Notes: generated by a model from the letters alone, not told the origin. A stretch of DNA of 18,250 nucleotides from Planctomycetota bacterium (GCA_013140785.1 JABFRZ010000006.1:1-18250); one strand, 5' to 3'. Shown: positions 1-6,533, counted from the first letter of the stretch. Numbers and translations: made by a program.

Positions 1-245
1 GCGACGAGAAGGGCGTGACGCCGCTCCACCTCGCGGCCTTCCTCGGCCGCGTCGAGGCGACACGCTGGCTGCTCGGCAAGGGCGCGGACGCGAGCGCGAA
101 GGACGCGTCCGGCCAGACCCCGCTCGACGCCGCCGCGACCGACTGGCAGGTCACCGAGTACGTGCTCGGATTGCTCGGGCTGCGCCTCGAGCGCGCGGAG
201 GTCGAGGCGAACCGCGCCCGCGTGGCGGAGCTGTTGCGACGCTAG
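1..245 (+). CDS. Ankyrin-repeat protein, C-terminal end (5' end outside window)
   Basis: The open frame enters from the left edge (first full codon at position 3) and stops with TAG at 243-245, so only about 80 C-terminal residues are visible. The sequence TPLHLAAFLGRVEATRWLL followed by KGADASAKDASGQTPLDAA is a textbook ankyrin repeat: a TPLHLAA helix start, a G in the turn, a LL.KGAD second helix, and the start of the next repeat. The tail is a basic/acidic helix ending in LLRR. Ankyrin repeats mediate protein-protein binding; the partner cannot be told from this fragment. The internal GTG at 15 lies inside the repeat and is not the true start. The gene converges on the minus-strand gene that ends at 373. 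Confidence 0.85.
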   Translation, partial: DEKGVTPLHLAAFLGRVEATRWLLGKGADASAKDASGQTPLDAAATDWQVTEYVLGLLGLRLERAEVEANRARVAELLRR

Positions 246-325
246 CGCACGAGCAACGCGCCCGCGCCGGCCGAGGTTGGTTAACAGAAGGCCATTGGCA
301 GGACTCTGGCCGACGCTTCTCACGC

Positions 326-352
326 GGCCGCGAACGCTCCGGGCTCGCGGCC
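326..352. terminator. Terminator-like hairpin between convergent genes
   Basis: Perfect 7-bp inverted repeat, GGCCGCG (326-332) and CGCGGCC (346-352), with a 13-nt loop. It lies 20 nt beyond the stop of the minus-strand gene (373) and about 80 nt beyond the stop of the ankyrin gene. There is no T-tract on either side, so it is not a classical intrinsic terminator. Confidence 0.4.
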
Positions 353-372
353 CGATCGCGTCCGCTCGACCC

Positions 373-1782
373 TCACTTGACGCGGAACACGCCTGCGTTC
401 TCGTCGTAGACGAGCGCCGTGCGATGCGCCTCGAGCCACGCTTGGCGGAACGGCCCGGCGCCTTCCACGGGAGCCTCGGGCAGGACCTCGCGTGCAAGAC
501 TGACGGCGAAGCTCGCCGTGTCCTCATCCGCCTGCTTCATCAAGAGCGCGAGGTTCGGACGGAGTTGCTGCTCGCTCGTCATGGTCTTGTTGGATTCCCA
601 CCAGGCGATTCGATCCGCGTCGCCGTCGAACAGACGTCCTGCCCAGCGGTCGATGCCGCACCGAATCTGCCACTGCGTCTGGAGCCAAGCCAGGCGCGGA
701 TCATCACTCTTGAAGGCCTCGGGCCGAGCCGGATCGGCGTCGATCTTCGCGACTTCGGCGTCGACCCTCGGCAGCCGCTCGATGAAGTGCGCCAGGATCT
801 CGTTGCCCCCCATGCGGCGGAGCTGCTCGTACGCTCCCCACGCGGTCTCCCCCATCTCCCGCTGGAGACGAATGAGCGTGCCCGAGTACGGCCGAGCGCG
901 CGGGCCGAATCCTGCGGCGAGGTGGAAGTAGTTGCCGATCGGCAAGGACGCGAGCACGCCCTCGTACTGGTAGTCGTAGGGCCCACCCTGCGGTGCGCGT
1001 TTCATCCTCTCGATCACGTGCATGAGGCGGGCCAGCGTCGCATCCGGATCGTCATCACGTTCGGGCGCAGCGCGCAGGAACGTCGCGGCGCAATAGATCC
1101 GGTCGATGTGCTCGGTCGCAAGCTCGGAGCGTGCCTGCCGGCGCGCGATCGCGAGCCACTGGGACGGATCCAGCCCCTCGCCTTCGAGCCAGCGCCGATA
1201 GAGCTCGGCGGGCTCCTCCATGGATTCCGGCCAGTGCTCGACCGGTCGAGCGTCGGCGTGTTGGACGGCGTCCCCGCAGTAGCCGTTCGACGGATCGATC
1301 GTGCTGAAGCACACGTGGGTCAGCTGCCGGATCGCGTCGAGGGCGGCGCGACGTTCGTCGAGATCGGCCTGGCCGTCGAACCCCGAGAGGATCCTCATGA
1401 TCACCGGCGCTGCGCGCTCGTCGCCGATCTTCACGAGCAAGTGCAGCACGTCGGAGGTGAACGACAGGCGGACGCCCTGCGGGTTGTTCGGCCGACTCTT
1501 GGGGACCTCCTGCTGCAGGAAGCCGATGAGCCCGGGGACGATCGTGCGGCCGCGCCGGACGATTTCGTTCTGGGCCGAGTTCAAGCGCAGGGGCCGCGGT
1601 GTCCAGGCGAGTCGGTGGACCGATCCGTCCATCGGGAAGAACCGGTCCAGCGCCGTGCCCGCGGCTTCGTACTCCCGGAGCAACGCGTCGTTCGAGAGCA
1701 TCCTCAGCCTGTCGCCGTCGAGCTTGACGTCGGTCGCCGTGATCTGACATGCGACGAGCGCGAGCCACAGGACCGCCTTCAT
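373..1782 (-). CDS. Secreted or lipid-anchored protein with HEAT-like helices, function unknown
   Basis: 469 residues. The start at 1782 is chosen because a GGAAGG Shine-Dalgarno lies about 5 nt upstream and because the protein then begins with a hydrophobic export signal, MKAVLWLALVAC. L-V-A-C fits a lipobox with Cys12 as the acylated residue, although 11 residues is short for a lipoprotein signal. Residues about 78-156 (RRGRTIVPGLIGFLQQ..., VLHLLVKIGDERAAPVIMRIL, RRAALDAIRQLT) look like paired amphipathic helices of the HEAT/armadillo type. The remainder is mostly helical, rich in Trp and Arg, and matches no family I recognise. The frame stays open about 77 codons upstream of the chosen start, but that extension is Arg/Pro-rich without signal features. 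The opposite strand is also open across the whole gene, a high-GC artefact. Probable role: periplasmic or outer-surface scaffold; the function is not inferable. Confidence 0.75.
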   Translation of the reverse strand: MKAVLWLALVACQITATDVKLDGDRLRMLSNDALLREYEAAGTALDRFFPMDGSVHRLAWTPRPLRLNSAQNEIVRRGRTIVPGLIGFLQQEVPKSRPNNPQGVRLSFTSDVLHLLVKIGDERAAPVIMRILSGFDGQADLDERRAALDAIRQLTHVCFSTIDPSNGYCGDAVQHADARPVEHWPESMEEPAELYRRWLEGEGLDPSQWLAIARRQARSELATEHIDRIYCAATFLRAAPERDDDPDATLARLMHVIERMKRAPQGGPYDYQYEGVLASLPIGNYFHLAAGFGPRARPYSGTLIRLQREMGETAWGAYEQLRRMGGNEILAHFIERLPRVDAEVAKIDADPARPEAFKSDDPRLAWLQTQWQIRCGIDRWAGRLFDGDADRIAWWESNKTMTSEQQLRPNLALLMKQADEDTASFAVSLAREVLPEAPVEGAGPFRQAWLEAHRTALVYDENAGVFRVK

Positions 1783-1802
1783 GGGCCTTCCGCCGTGTGG
1801 AC

Positions 1803-1814
1803 CTGGATATCCAG
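1803..1814. promoter_or_regulatory. Perfect 12-bp palindrome upstream of the secreted-protein gene
   Basis: CTGGATATCCAG is identical to its reverse complement. It sits 21-32 nt upstream of the start codon at 1782 (minus strand), where an operator could act. No regulator in the window can be assigned to it from sequence. Confidence 0.2.
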
Positions 1815-2207
1815 TCGGGTGACGCGACTCGAAAAGAGCTGCTCCGCAGGCTTGGGTACGACGAGTAGCAGGCCGGGGAGCTCCGTCTTTCTGGACCGTT
1901 GCACGACGGGAGGGGGGCAGTGCACGGGGAACGAGGATAGGGGTCGGGGGCGCAAGTCCGAGCTCGACTCGCCTGATCGGCGACCTCGACCGCTCCCTTC
2001 GCCCGCCACCCAAGCACTCCGATACCGGAGCGTTTCTACGCTCTCTCCCGCGACGCGAGAGCAGGGCCCCGGATCGGCCGACGCACCCGCCGAAGCGGTG
2101 GGGGTGTCCATCGAGGCGGTGCGAACGTAGAGCGAGCCCCGACGGGCGTAGTCGGCGAGAAAGTGGCCCAGGACCGCACAGGGGGGGATTCCGGCGCGTC
2201 CGCGACC

Positions 2208-2222
2208 TAGCGAGCGGCGCTA
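2208..2222 (-). terminator. Possible tRNA 3' hairpin
   Basis: TAGCG and CGCTA form a perfect 5-bp stem with a 5-nt loop, starting 46 nt beyond the encoded CCA of the tRNA in the direction of transcription. No T-run follows. Its role in ending or trimming the tRNA precursor is inferred from position only. Confidence 0.25.
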
Positions 2223-2268
2223 CCTACCCAAGCGCTCCCGCCCCGTCGCTCGCGGCTTCGGGGAGAGA

Positions 2269-2345
2269 TGGTGCGCCCGACAGGAGTCGAACCTGTGACC
2301 TTCTGCTCCGGAGGCAGACGCTCTATCCAGCTGAGCTACGGGCGC
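2269..2345 (-). tRNA. tRNA-Arg, anticodon CCG, with encoded CCA
   Basis: Read on the minus strand it folds as a full cloverleaf of 77 nt including CCA. The 7-bp acceptor stem is GCGCCCG with CGGGCGC. The D arm runs from GCTC to GAGC. The anticodon stem TCTGC/GCAGA encloses the loop CTCCGGA, giving anticodon CCG, which reads the arginine codon CGG. The T arm ACAGG/CCTGT encloses TTCGACT. The discriminator is A, and CCA is encoded at 2271-2269. The sequence closely resembles E. coli tRNA-Arg(CCG) as I remember it. A CGG-reading tRNA suits a high-GC genome. It stands alone, with no other tRNA nearby. Confidence 0.97.
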
Positions 2346-2396
2346 CTCGGGGCCCGGCAGTCTGCGGCCTGGCCCTCCCCCTGTCCAAGGCAGCTT

Positions 2397-2417
2397 GAAG
2401 CGCCAAGGGGGCGCTTC
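2397..2417. repeat. Perfect 8-bp inverted repeat between tRNA and secreted-protein gene
   Basis: GAAGCGCC (2397-2404) and GGCGCTTC (2410-2417) flank a 5-nt loop. It lies upstream of both the tRNA (minus) and the plus-strand gene at 2537, so it is not a terminator for either. It could be a protein-binding site, a remnant, or part of a leader. Confidence 0.3.
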
Positions 2418-2444
2418 ACCGGCGACAAAGTTTTTCCGACCGGC

Positions 2445-2475
2445 TTGACCCATCCCCGAGCCTCCTCCATAGCAT
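2445..2475 (+). promoter_or_regulatory. Candidate sigma-70-type promoter for the secreted-protein gene
   Basis: TTGACC (2445-2450) matches five of six bases of the -35 consensus. TAGCAT (2470-2475) matches four of six of the -10 consensus, with a 19-bp spacer that is slightly long. Transcription would start near 2482, leaving a leader of about 55 nt before the ATG at 2537 and excluding the upstream in-frame ATG at 2474. Confidence 0.3.
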
Positions 2476-2536
2476 GGGTGTCGAGGCTCCCTACGGCGAC
2501 GACGGGGATCGGCCCGCCGACGCAACGGGATCAGAC

Positions 2537-3463
2537 ATGACCATGTTGCACCCGCTTGCTCTTGCGCGGTCTACGAATACCGCTGCCTTCTGTCTCTGTG
2601 CCAGTGTCCTCGTGCTCGCCGCGGTCGCGAAGGAGGAACCCGCTGTCATGGCAGCCGGGAATCGAATCGCGACGGACATGGACATGGACGGCCTGAGCGA
2701 TGCCCACGAGCTCGTCTTCGGCACCCAACCGGACTCATCGGACCCGGATGGGGACGGGTACTCAGATCTCGAGGAGTATGCGCGCGGCAGCGATCCCAAC
2801 GACACGGCTTCGATCCCCACGTCGGCCGAGTACGCCATGAGCCTGGGGGCCTGCCAGGTGGACGGTAAGGTGCGCTTGCTGGCCGCCATCTACTCCGATC
2901 AGAGCAAGATCGGTCTCCTCCGGTTCGAGCTAGGAATCGTCTACCAGGGGCAGGTCCTGCGCATACCCCTGCGGAGTCTTGGTACCCCGCAGGCTTTCCG
3001 CATCCAGCCCAGCGACCCGTCTGACCGCCTGACAGTCGTCGAAATCCCGATCCCGGTCGCGCTTGTGCGGCGGGTAGGACAGGTCAACTTCGTGACCATC
3101 CTGCGCGACACTTCTCTTGGTGCATCCGAGCCTTCGGTTTGCATCCTGCCGCTTGTAAACTTCTCCGGCATCACGATGGCCGTTGAGCAAACCCCCGCGA
3201 CCCTCTCGGTCATCGGCGGGCGTCCAGCCGGAATCGTGTACCGCCCTCTGGCGGGGGGAGCCCAGCTTCCCAGCTCCTGGAATAGCGGGGAGATTTGCTT
3301 CCAGCAAACCTCTGCCGTCGGCATGAACGGCGCGTCCGTCGTTTTGGAGGTCGAAGGGGCTGGCTGCGTTCCGATGGATACCTACTGCAGCCCAACAAGC
3401 TGCGGCGCCGGAGTGGGACGCTCCATCGAGCTCCCGGACCCCGCGGCAGTTGCGGGAGGCTGA
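2537..3463 (+). CDS. Secreted protein with thrombospondin type-3-like calcium-binding repeat
   Basis: 308 residues. The ATG at 2537 gives an N-terminus with a hydrophobic segment (about residues 15-31, AAFCLCASVLVLAAVA) suited to Sec export, with a weak GGGA upstream. An in-frame ATG at 2474 would place 21 polar residues before it, and no ribosome site precedes it. Residues 47-90 hold two Asp-rich loops, DMDMDGLSDAHE and DPDGDGYSDLEEY, ending in GSDPND. This is the D-x-D-x-D-G-x-x-D pattern of thrombospondin type-3/EF-hand-like Ca2+ loops common in exported proteins of environmental bacteria. Residues about 95-308 look beta-rich with late cysteines (C-x-PMDTYC-x3-SC) and are not recognised. 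The coding DNA is visibly less G/C-biased than its neighbours. Probable location: periplasm or cell surface; biological role unknown. Confidence 0.8.
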   Translation: MTMLHPLALARSTNTAAFCLCASVLVLAAVAKEEPAVMAAGNRIATDMDMDGLSDAHELVFGTQPDSSDPDGDGYSDLEEYARGSDPNDTASIPTSAEYAMSLGACQVDGKVRLLAAIYSDQSKIGLLRFELGIVYQGQVLRIPLRSLGTPQAFRIQPSDPSDRLTVVEIPIPVALVRRVGQVNFVTILRDTSLGASEPSVCILPLVNFSGITMAVEQTPATLSVIGGRPAGIVYRPLAGGAQLPSSWNSGEICFQQTSAVGMNGASVVLEVEGAGCVPMDTYCSPTSCGAGVGRSIELPDPAAVAGG

Positions 3464-3528
3464 CGCCTCGCTCGCGCTCTCGCGTTTGGGCCAATCGGGC
3501 GGCGTTGTCCTTGGCCAGCTCGTGCCCC

Positions 3529-3553
3529 GGGTTCGGCTGCGAATGGCCGACCC
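3529..3553 (+). terminator. Terminator-like hairpin after the secreted-protein gene
   Basis: GGGT and CGGC (3529-3537, one bulged T) pair with GCCG and ACCC (3546-3553), giving 8 bp around an 8-nt loop, 65 nt beyond the stop. No T-run follows. A smaller 5-bp stem with a 4-nt loop, GAGGC/GCCTC at 3456-3469, has the stop codon in its loop. Confidence 0.3.
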
Positions 3554-3589
3554 TAAAGAGTGCAAGGTGCTCGGGACGGCAGTAGGAGT

Positions 3590-3615
3590 GGAACCGACCT
3601 CGGCGTTCGCTCGTC
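3590..3615 (+). promoter_or_regulatory. Candidate ECF-sigma promoter for the sigma operon (autoregulation)
   Basis: GGAACC (3590-3595), a 16-bp spacer, then CGTC (3612-3615). This is the usual shape of promoters read by ECF sigma factors (GGAAC-like -35, about 16 bp, CGTC/TC-like -10). It lies directly in front of an ECF sigma gene, as expected for autoregulation. If used, transcription would begin near 3622, downstream of the ATG at 3617, so translation would start at ATG 3632 or 3644. Confidence 0.4.
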
Positions 3616-3616
3616 A

Positions 3617-4252
3617 ATGATTCCACCCCGAATGGCACCCGGAATGCACAGCGATCCCGACGCCGAGCTGGTCTTGCTCTGCCAGCGGGCAAGCCCGAAT
3701 TCCCTCGAGGGCGACTATCGGCGCTTGTACGACCGGTTCAAGGATCGCGTCTACAACGTCTGCTTCCGCATTGCCGGCAACCCCTCGGACGCCCTCGACG
3801 CCTCGCAAGAGACGTTCGGGATCCTCTTCCGGCGCATTCGCGAGTTCCGCTTCGAGTCACGGTTTTCGAGCTGGGTCTACCGTGTCGCGGTCAACGCGAG
3901 CATCGATATTCGCCGTCGAGCGCGCAGCCGGAGACACGTCTCGCTCGACGCTCTGCAGGAGGGCAGCCCCCTCGATCACGCCCGCTTCGAGCCCAGCGAT
4001 AGCCAGCTCGAGATGCCGAGCGTGTCCGCATCGCGACGCGAGCTCGAGCTAGCGATCCACCTCGCTATCTCGCGCCTCTCGCCCAAGCTGCGCACGATCG
4101 TGGTGCTGCGCTACATCGAGAACCTCTCCTACGAGGAAGTCTCCGAAGCCCTCGCCATCTCGCTCGGCACGGTCAAGTCTCGCCTCTCGCGTGCGCATGA
4201 AGCGCTCGACCGCGAACTCACCCCGGTCCTGGACAAGCACTATCTGGGGTAA
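3617..4252 (+). CDS. ECF-type RNA polymerase sigma factor (sigma-70 family)
   Basis: 211 residues from ATG 3617. Other in-frame starts are GTG 3560, ATG 3632 and ATG 3644; none has a good ribosome site. The family N-terminus and the candidate promoter at 3590-3615 favour 3632 or 3644. Region sigma-2 (about 38-104) has YDRFKDRVYNVCFRIAGN, DALDASQETF, RIREFRFESRFSSWVYRVAVNASIDIRRR. This is the standard core-polymerase and -10 binding domain, with DASQETF where the family usually has DxxQExF. A charged 38-residue linker precedes sigma-4 (about 143-200): LSPKLRTIVVLRYIENLSYEEVSEALAISLGTVKSRLSRA, a helix-turn-helix that binds the -35 box. Length and two-domain layout are typical of ECF factors. 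The next gene starts 2 nt after the stop and encodes a zinc-motif membrane anti-sigma factor, so activity is probably controlled by sequestration. Confidence 0.93.
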   Translation: MIPPRMAPGMHSDPDAELVLLCQRASPNSLEGDYRRLYDRFKDRVYNVCFRIAGNPSDALDASQETFGILFRRIREFRFESRFSSWVYRVAVNASIDIRRRARSRRHVSLDALQEGSPLDHARFEPSDSQLEMPSVSASRRELELAIHLAISRLSPKLRTIVVLRYIENLSYEEVSEALAISLGTVKSRLSRAHEALDRELTPVLDKHYLG

Positions 4253-4254
4253 CC

Positions 4255-4947
4255 GTGAACGACGCCTGCAAACTATTCCGGAACGAGTGGCTGGCCCGCG
4301 CGGGTGCCGAACGAGAGCACGCGCGTCTGTGCCGAGAATGTGCGCTGTGGCTGCAAGCGGCCGCGCGTCGGCGCAGCGAGCTCTCAGGACTCGCCAGGCT
4401 CTCCGCGCCCGCGGCGCTGGACAGGCGCGTGGACGAGGAGCTCGCCGGTGCCCGCACGAACCGCCTAGAGCGCGTCCTGTACAGCCTCGCGCGCTGCGGT
4501 GCTCCCGCGCTGCTGGATGAACGCGTGGCCGAGCTGTTCAGCCGGGGCAGCGGCGGGGACGAAGAGCGCGGCGAGCAGAGGGCATGGGCCGTGCGCGCAC
4601 TCGAGGTCCAATCGGCGCCCGACGTGCTCGAGCGTCTGGTGAGCGAGGAGCTGGCCGCGCCCGAGCGCCACCTTGCCGAGCGCTTTCCGGGCAGCCTGGA
4701 GCGCGTCGCAGCGCCACTCGCACTCGAGCAACGGCTCGGATCGGCCGCACGTCGCAGCACCCTGGTCCGGCTCGCGCGTCCGCTGGTCGCGCTGGCCGCC
4801 GCAGGCTTGGTCGTATGGTTTGCCATCGGCCGGGGTTCGGAGCCGCGTTCACGCCGATTCCAGGTCCTTCATGCCGTTGCGTTCGAGGATCTCGACCCGA
4901 TGGCACGCTCGCTGGCGGAGAGTCTGGGTGGAGGGCGTCGGCGATGA
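4255..4947 (+). CDS. Membrane-anchored zinc-motif anti-sigma factor with four internal repeats
   Basis: 230 residues from GTG 4255, 2 nt after the sigma stop. His22-x3-Cys26-x2-Cys29 (EHARLCRECALW) is the H-x3-C-x2-C signature of ZAS-type anti-sigma domains, which clamp ECF sigma factors in the cytoplasm. A membrane helix spans about 170-192 (ARPLVALAAAGLVVWFAIG), leaving a short 38-residue extracytoplasmic tail. Between them lies an unusual 120-residue linker with four related units: APAALDRRVDEEL (51), APALLDERVAELF (83), APDVLERLVSEEL (121) and APLALEQRLGSAA (153), about 32-38 residues apart. Typical ZAS proteins lack such a linker. The stop overlaps the next start as ATGA. Sigma sequestration is inferred from motif and operon. 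Which signal releases it is unknown; the RseB-like lipoprotein encoded next is the obvious candidate modulator. Confidence 0.85.
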   Translation: MNDACKLFRNEWLARAGAEREHARLCRECALWLQAAARRRSELSGLARLSAPAALDRRVDEELAGARTNRLERVLYSLARCGAPALLDERVAELFSRGSGGDEERGEQRAWAVRALEVQSAPDVLERLVSEELAAPERHLAERFPGSLERVAAPLALEQRLGSAARRSTLVRLARPLVALAAAGLVVWFAIGRGSEPRSRRFQVLHAVAFEDLDPMARSLAESLGGGRRR

Positions 4948-5954
4948 CCCACCGCCTGCGAGTGACCCTGTTGGTCCTGCCCCTGTTCGTCCAGGCCTGC
5001 GCGCGCTTCGACGCTCCCGCCGAGCAGAAGCAGGCGCTGGTCGTTGCGCCGGATGTTGGCGGAGCAGCCTTCCTACACTCCGATCCGCGCTTGACGGTTG
5101 CCCACCGGGGCCTGCGCCGGCTGGAGTTCGCCTCGGAGGAGGGCTACCCGGAGTTCTTCCACGAGCGCATCGTCACAGACGGACACAGCAACTATTCCAT
5201 CGAGCCCGAGGGTCCGAACGGGTCTTCTGTTTCCGACTGGGACATGTTCGAACTCACGCAACGCGCGCGCGAGGGCTTCCTCTTCCGCTATCGCGATTTC
5301 TGGGTGCGCGACCCGCAGCTCTTCGCGACCAACTGGAGCGTGATCTGTCAGGGCTCCGACGAAACGGCGGGCCGCGAGTGCTGGGTCTACCGCGTGGAGC
5401 GCCTGCTCGGCGGGCCGCGCGCCTTCGAATTGTCCGTGGACGCGGAGACCGGCTTGATCTTGTCGGTCCACGAGTTCGACGGCGAGGGCGGGCAGGTCGC
5501 CTCGATGGAGTACGAGAACCTCGAGCTCCAGCCGAACCTGGACGCCGTCGTTTGGCACCAGAGCTCCAACGAAGAAGTCGTGCTCGCATCGCTCGAGTCC
5601 CTGCGGGCTGAGACCGACGTTGCGCTGCTCGAGCCGCGCCTGCTCCCCGATGGATACGCTCCGCTAGAGGTGGCGCGGGTCGCCGATGGCCGCGGCGGAA
5701 GCTGGATCAAGCACACCTACAGCGACGGCCTCGAGCCCCTGTTCTTCTTCCAAGGCATTCCTGGGCCCTCGCGCAAGAAGCTCGACCAGCGCGGCCAATT
5801 GGCGGGCGCGTCACCCGTGGACAGCGCGGTCATGGTCTTCGATCTGGGAACGGCGATCGTGTTGCAAGGCGAGATCGAGGGCTTCGACCTGATGGCGATC
5901 GGCAAAGTGCCTGAGGCCGAGCTGCTCGACTTTGTCGAGTCGTCTTTGCCCTAG
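4944..5954 (+). CDS. RseB/MucB-like lipoprotein, putative regulator of the anti-sigma factor
   Basis: 336 residues. ATG 4944 overlaps the upstream stop (ATGA), implying translational coupling. The N-terminus MTHRLRVTLLVLPLFVQAC is a lipoprotein signal with Cys19. The body resembles the two-domain RseB/MucB layout. A LolA-like beta domain (about 50-215) contains GLRRLEFASEEGYPEFFHE, GFLFRYRDFW, CWVYRVER and LSVDAETGLILSVHEFDGEG. A C-terminal domain (about 235-336) contains LEPRLLPDGYAPLEVARV and HTYSDGLEPLFFFQG, recalling the LP-x-GF and YSDGL-x-x-xFV elements of RseB. In gamma-proteobacteria RseB binds the periplasmic part of RseA and blocks its cleavage. Here the anti-sigma tail outside the membrane is only 38 residues. 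Homology is judged by motif order, not by alignment; it could instead be a generic outer-membrane lipoprotein-sorting-like protein. Confidence 0.75.
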   Translation: MTHRLRVTLLVLPLFVQACARFDAPAEQKQALVVAPDVGGAAFLHSDPRLTVAHRGLRRLEFASEEGYPEFFHERIVTDGHSNYSIEPEGPNGSSVSDWDMFELTQRAREGFLFRYRDFWVRDPQLFATNWSVICQGSDETAGRECWVYRVERLLGGPRAFELSVDAETGLILSVHEFDGEGGQVASMEYENLELQPNLDAVVWHQSSNEEVVLASLESLRAETDVALLEPRLLPDGYAPLEVARVADGRGGSWIKHTYSDGLEPLFFFQGIPGPSRKKLDQRGQLAGASPVDSAVMVFDLGTAIVLQGEIEGFDLMAIGKVPEAELLDFVESSLP

Positions 5955-5984
5955 CGCTGCCCGGAAGGCTCTGGCTGTCGCGGC

Positions 5985-6014
5985 CCTGGCGCTGGAAGTG
6001 ACGGCCGCGCCAGG
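5985..6014. terminator. Terminator-like hairpin between convergent genes
   Basis: Perfect 8-bp inverted repeat, CCTGGCGC (5985-5992) and GCGCCAGG (6007-6014), with a 14-nt loop. It lies 30 nt after the RseB-like stop and 3 nt beyond the PilZ stop on the other strand. No T-tract on either side. Confidence 0.45.
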
Positions 6015-6017
6015 CTG

Positions 6018-6392
6018 TCAGGCGCTCTCGCCCAGGAATCCGAGGCGGTCGGAGAGCTCCTCGGCAATCACGGCCGGATCGTCCGCCTGCCTCAGCAAGA
6101 ATAGGCGCAGGCGCTCGTAGCTTTCGAAGGGCAGCTCTTCGAAGCCAATGGCGAGCGAGTTTGCTTGCGCGCGCACGACGGTTCCGCGCGCCTCGACGGT
6201 GTCGCCGTCCGCGCGCAGCTCGATGCGGCAGCGGGTTCCCTCGGGCAGCAGTCGTGAAGTGGTGGCCCGCAGGCCGACGACGCTCAGGTTCTCGAGCCGA
6301 ATCGAGAGCGCGGCTCCCTCGGGGCCGGTCAGCTCAGCTTCGATGGCGGTCGTGACGCGCGTCACGCGCCGCCGTTCGCGACGAGCATCCAT
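6018..6392 (-). CDS. PilZ domain protein (probable c-di-GMP receptor)
   Basis: 124 residues. The start at 6392 places the R-x3-R motif at the very N-terminus, as in many single-domain PilZ proteins; a GTG 45 nt further upstream in frame is an alternative. Arg-rich RRERRR (residues 4-9) and N35-L-S-V-V-G40 give the two c-di-GMP-binding signatures, R-x3-R and (D/N)-x-S-x-x-G. The beta-strands SIRLENLSVVGLRA, GTRCRIELRADGD, VEARGTVVRAQANSLAIGFEEL and the C-terminal helix SYERLRLFLLRQ follow the usual six-stranded barrel. PilZ proteins sense cyclic di-GMP and control motility, exopolysaccharide or twitching. It diverges from the CheX-like gene starting 142 bp away, which suggests a common motility or adhesion theme. 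Confidence 0.85.
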   Translation of the reverse strand: MDARRERRRVTRVTTAIEAELTGPEGAALSIRLENLSVVGLRATTSRLLPEGTRCRIELRADGDTVEARGTVVRAQANSLAIGFEELPFESYERLRLFLLRQADDPAVIAEELSDRLGFLGESA

Positions 6393-6533
6393 GCGCCCGG
6401 CTTCGGAAGCTCGCGCGCGAGGCCTGAAGGAAATCACACCGCCTGGGCTGGTCGGAACGACTTTCCCTCGCGATTGCTGCCCCCGAGCCCAAGCTGGGCA
6501 ACGTTCGCGCTCGACAAGGGGGGGCCCAGGCCG

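Larger units (their letters stand above)
1783..2268. other. 486-bp gene-free stretch with several small hairpins
   Basis: No frame here has protein-like composition or a convincing start. It must hold the promoter of the minus-strand gene starting at 1782 and the 3' end of the tRNA-Arg transcript. It contains a 12-bp perfect palindrome (1803-1814), a 5-bp stem with a 4-nt loop (CTCCG 2017-2021, CGGAG 2026-2030), a 6-bp stem (GCTCTC 2040-2045, GAGAGC 2057-2062), and a 5-bp stem (2208-2222). A small structured RNA is possible but unproven. Confidence 0.4.

Noticed and set aside
1779..2111. A 110-codon minus-strand frame in the intergenic region
   Set aside because: The translation is Ser/Arg/Pro-rich without hydrophobic core or motif, and it overlaps the start of the neighbouring gene. 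No ribosome site is evident.
277..2130. A 617-codon open frame on the plus strand
   Set aside because: It is antisense to the secreted HEAT-like gene. Its translation is Arg/Pro/Ala-rich with no domain, and it crosses the gene-free stretch; this is the usual open shadow in high-GC DNA.
4584..4943. A longer 5' extension of the RseB-like gene (start at 4584)
   Set aside because: The extension is Arg/Ala-rich shadow of the anti-sigma gene; the ATG at 4944 gives an ATGA overlap and a lipoprotein signal.
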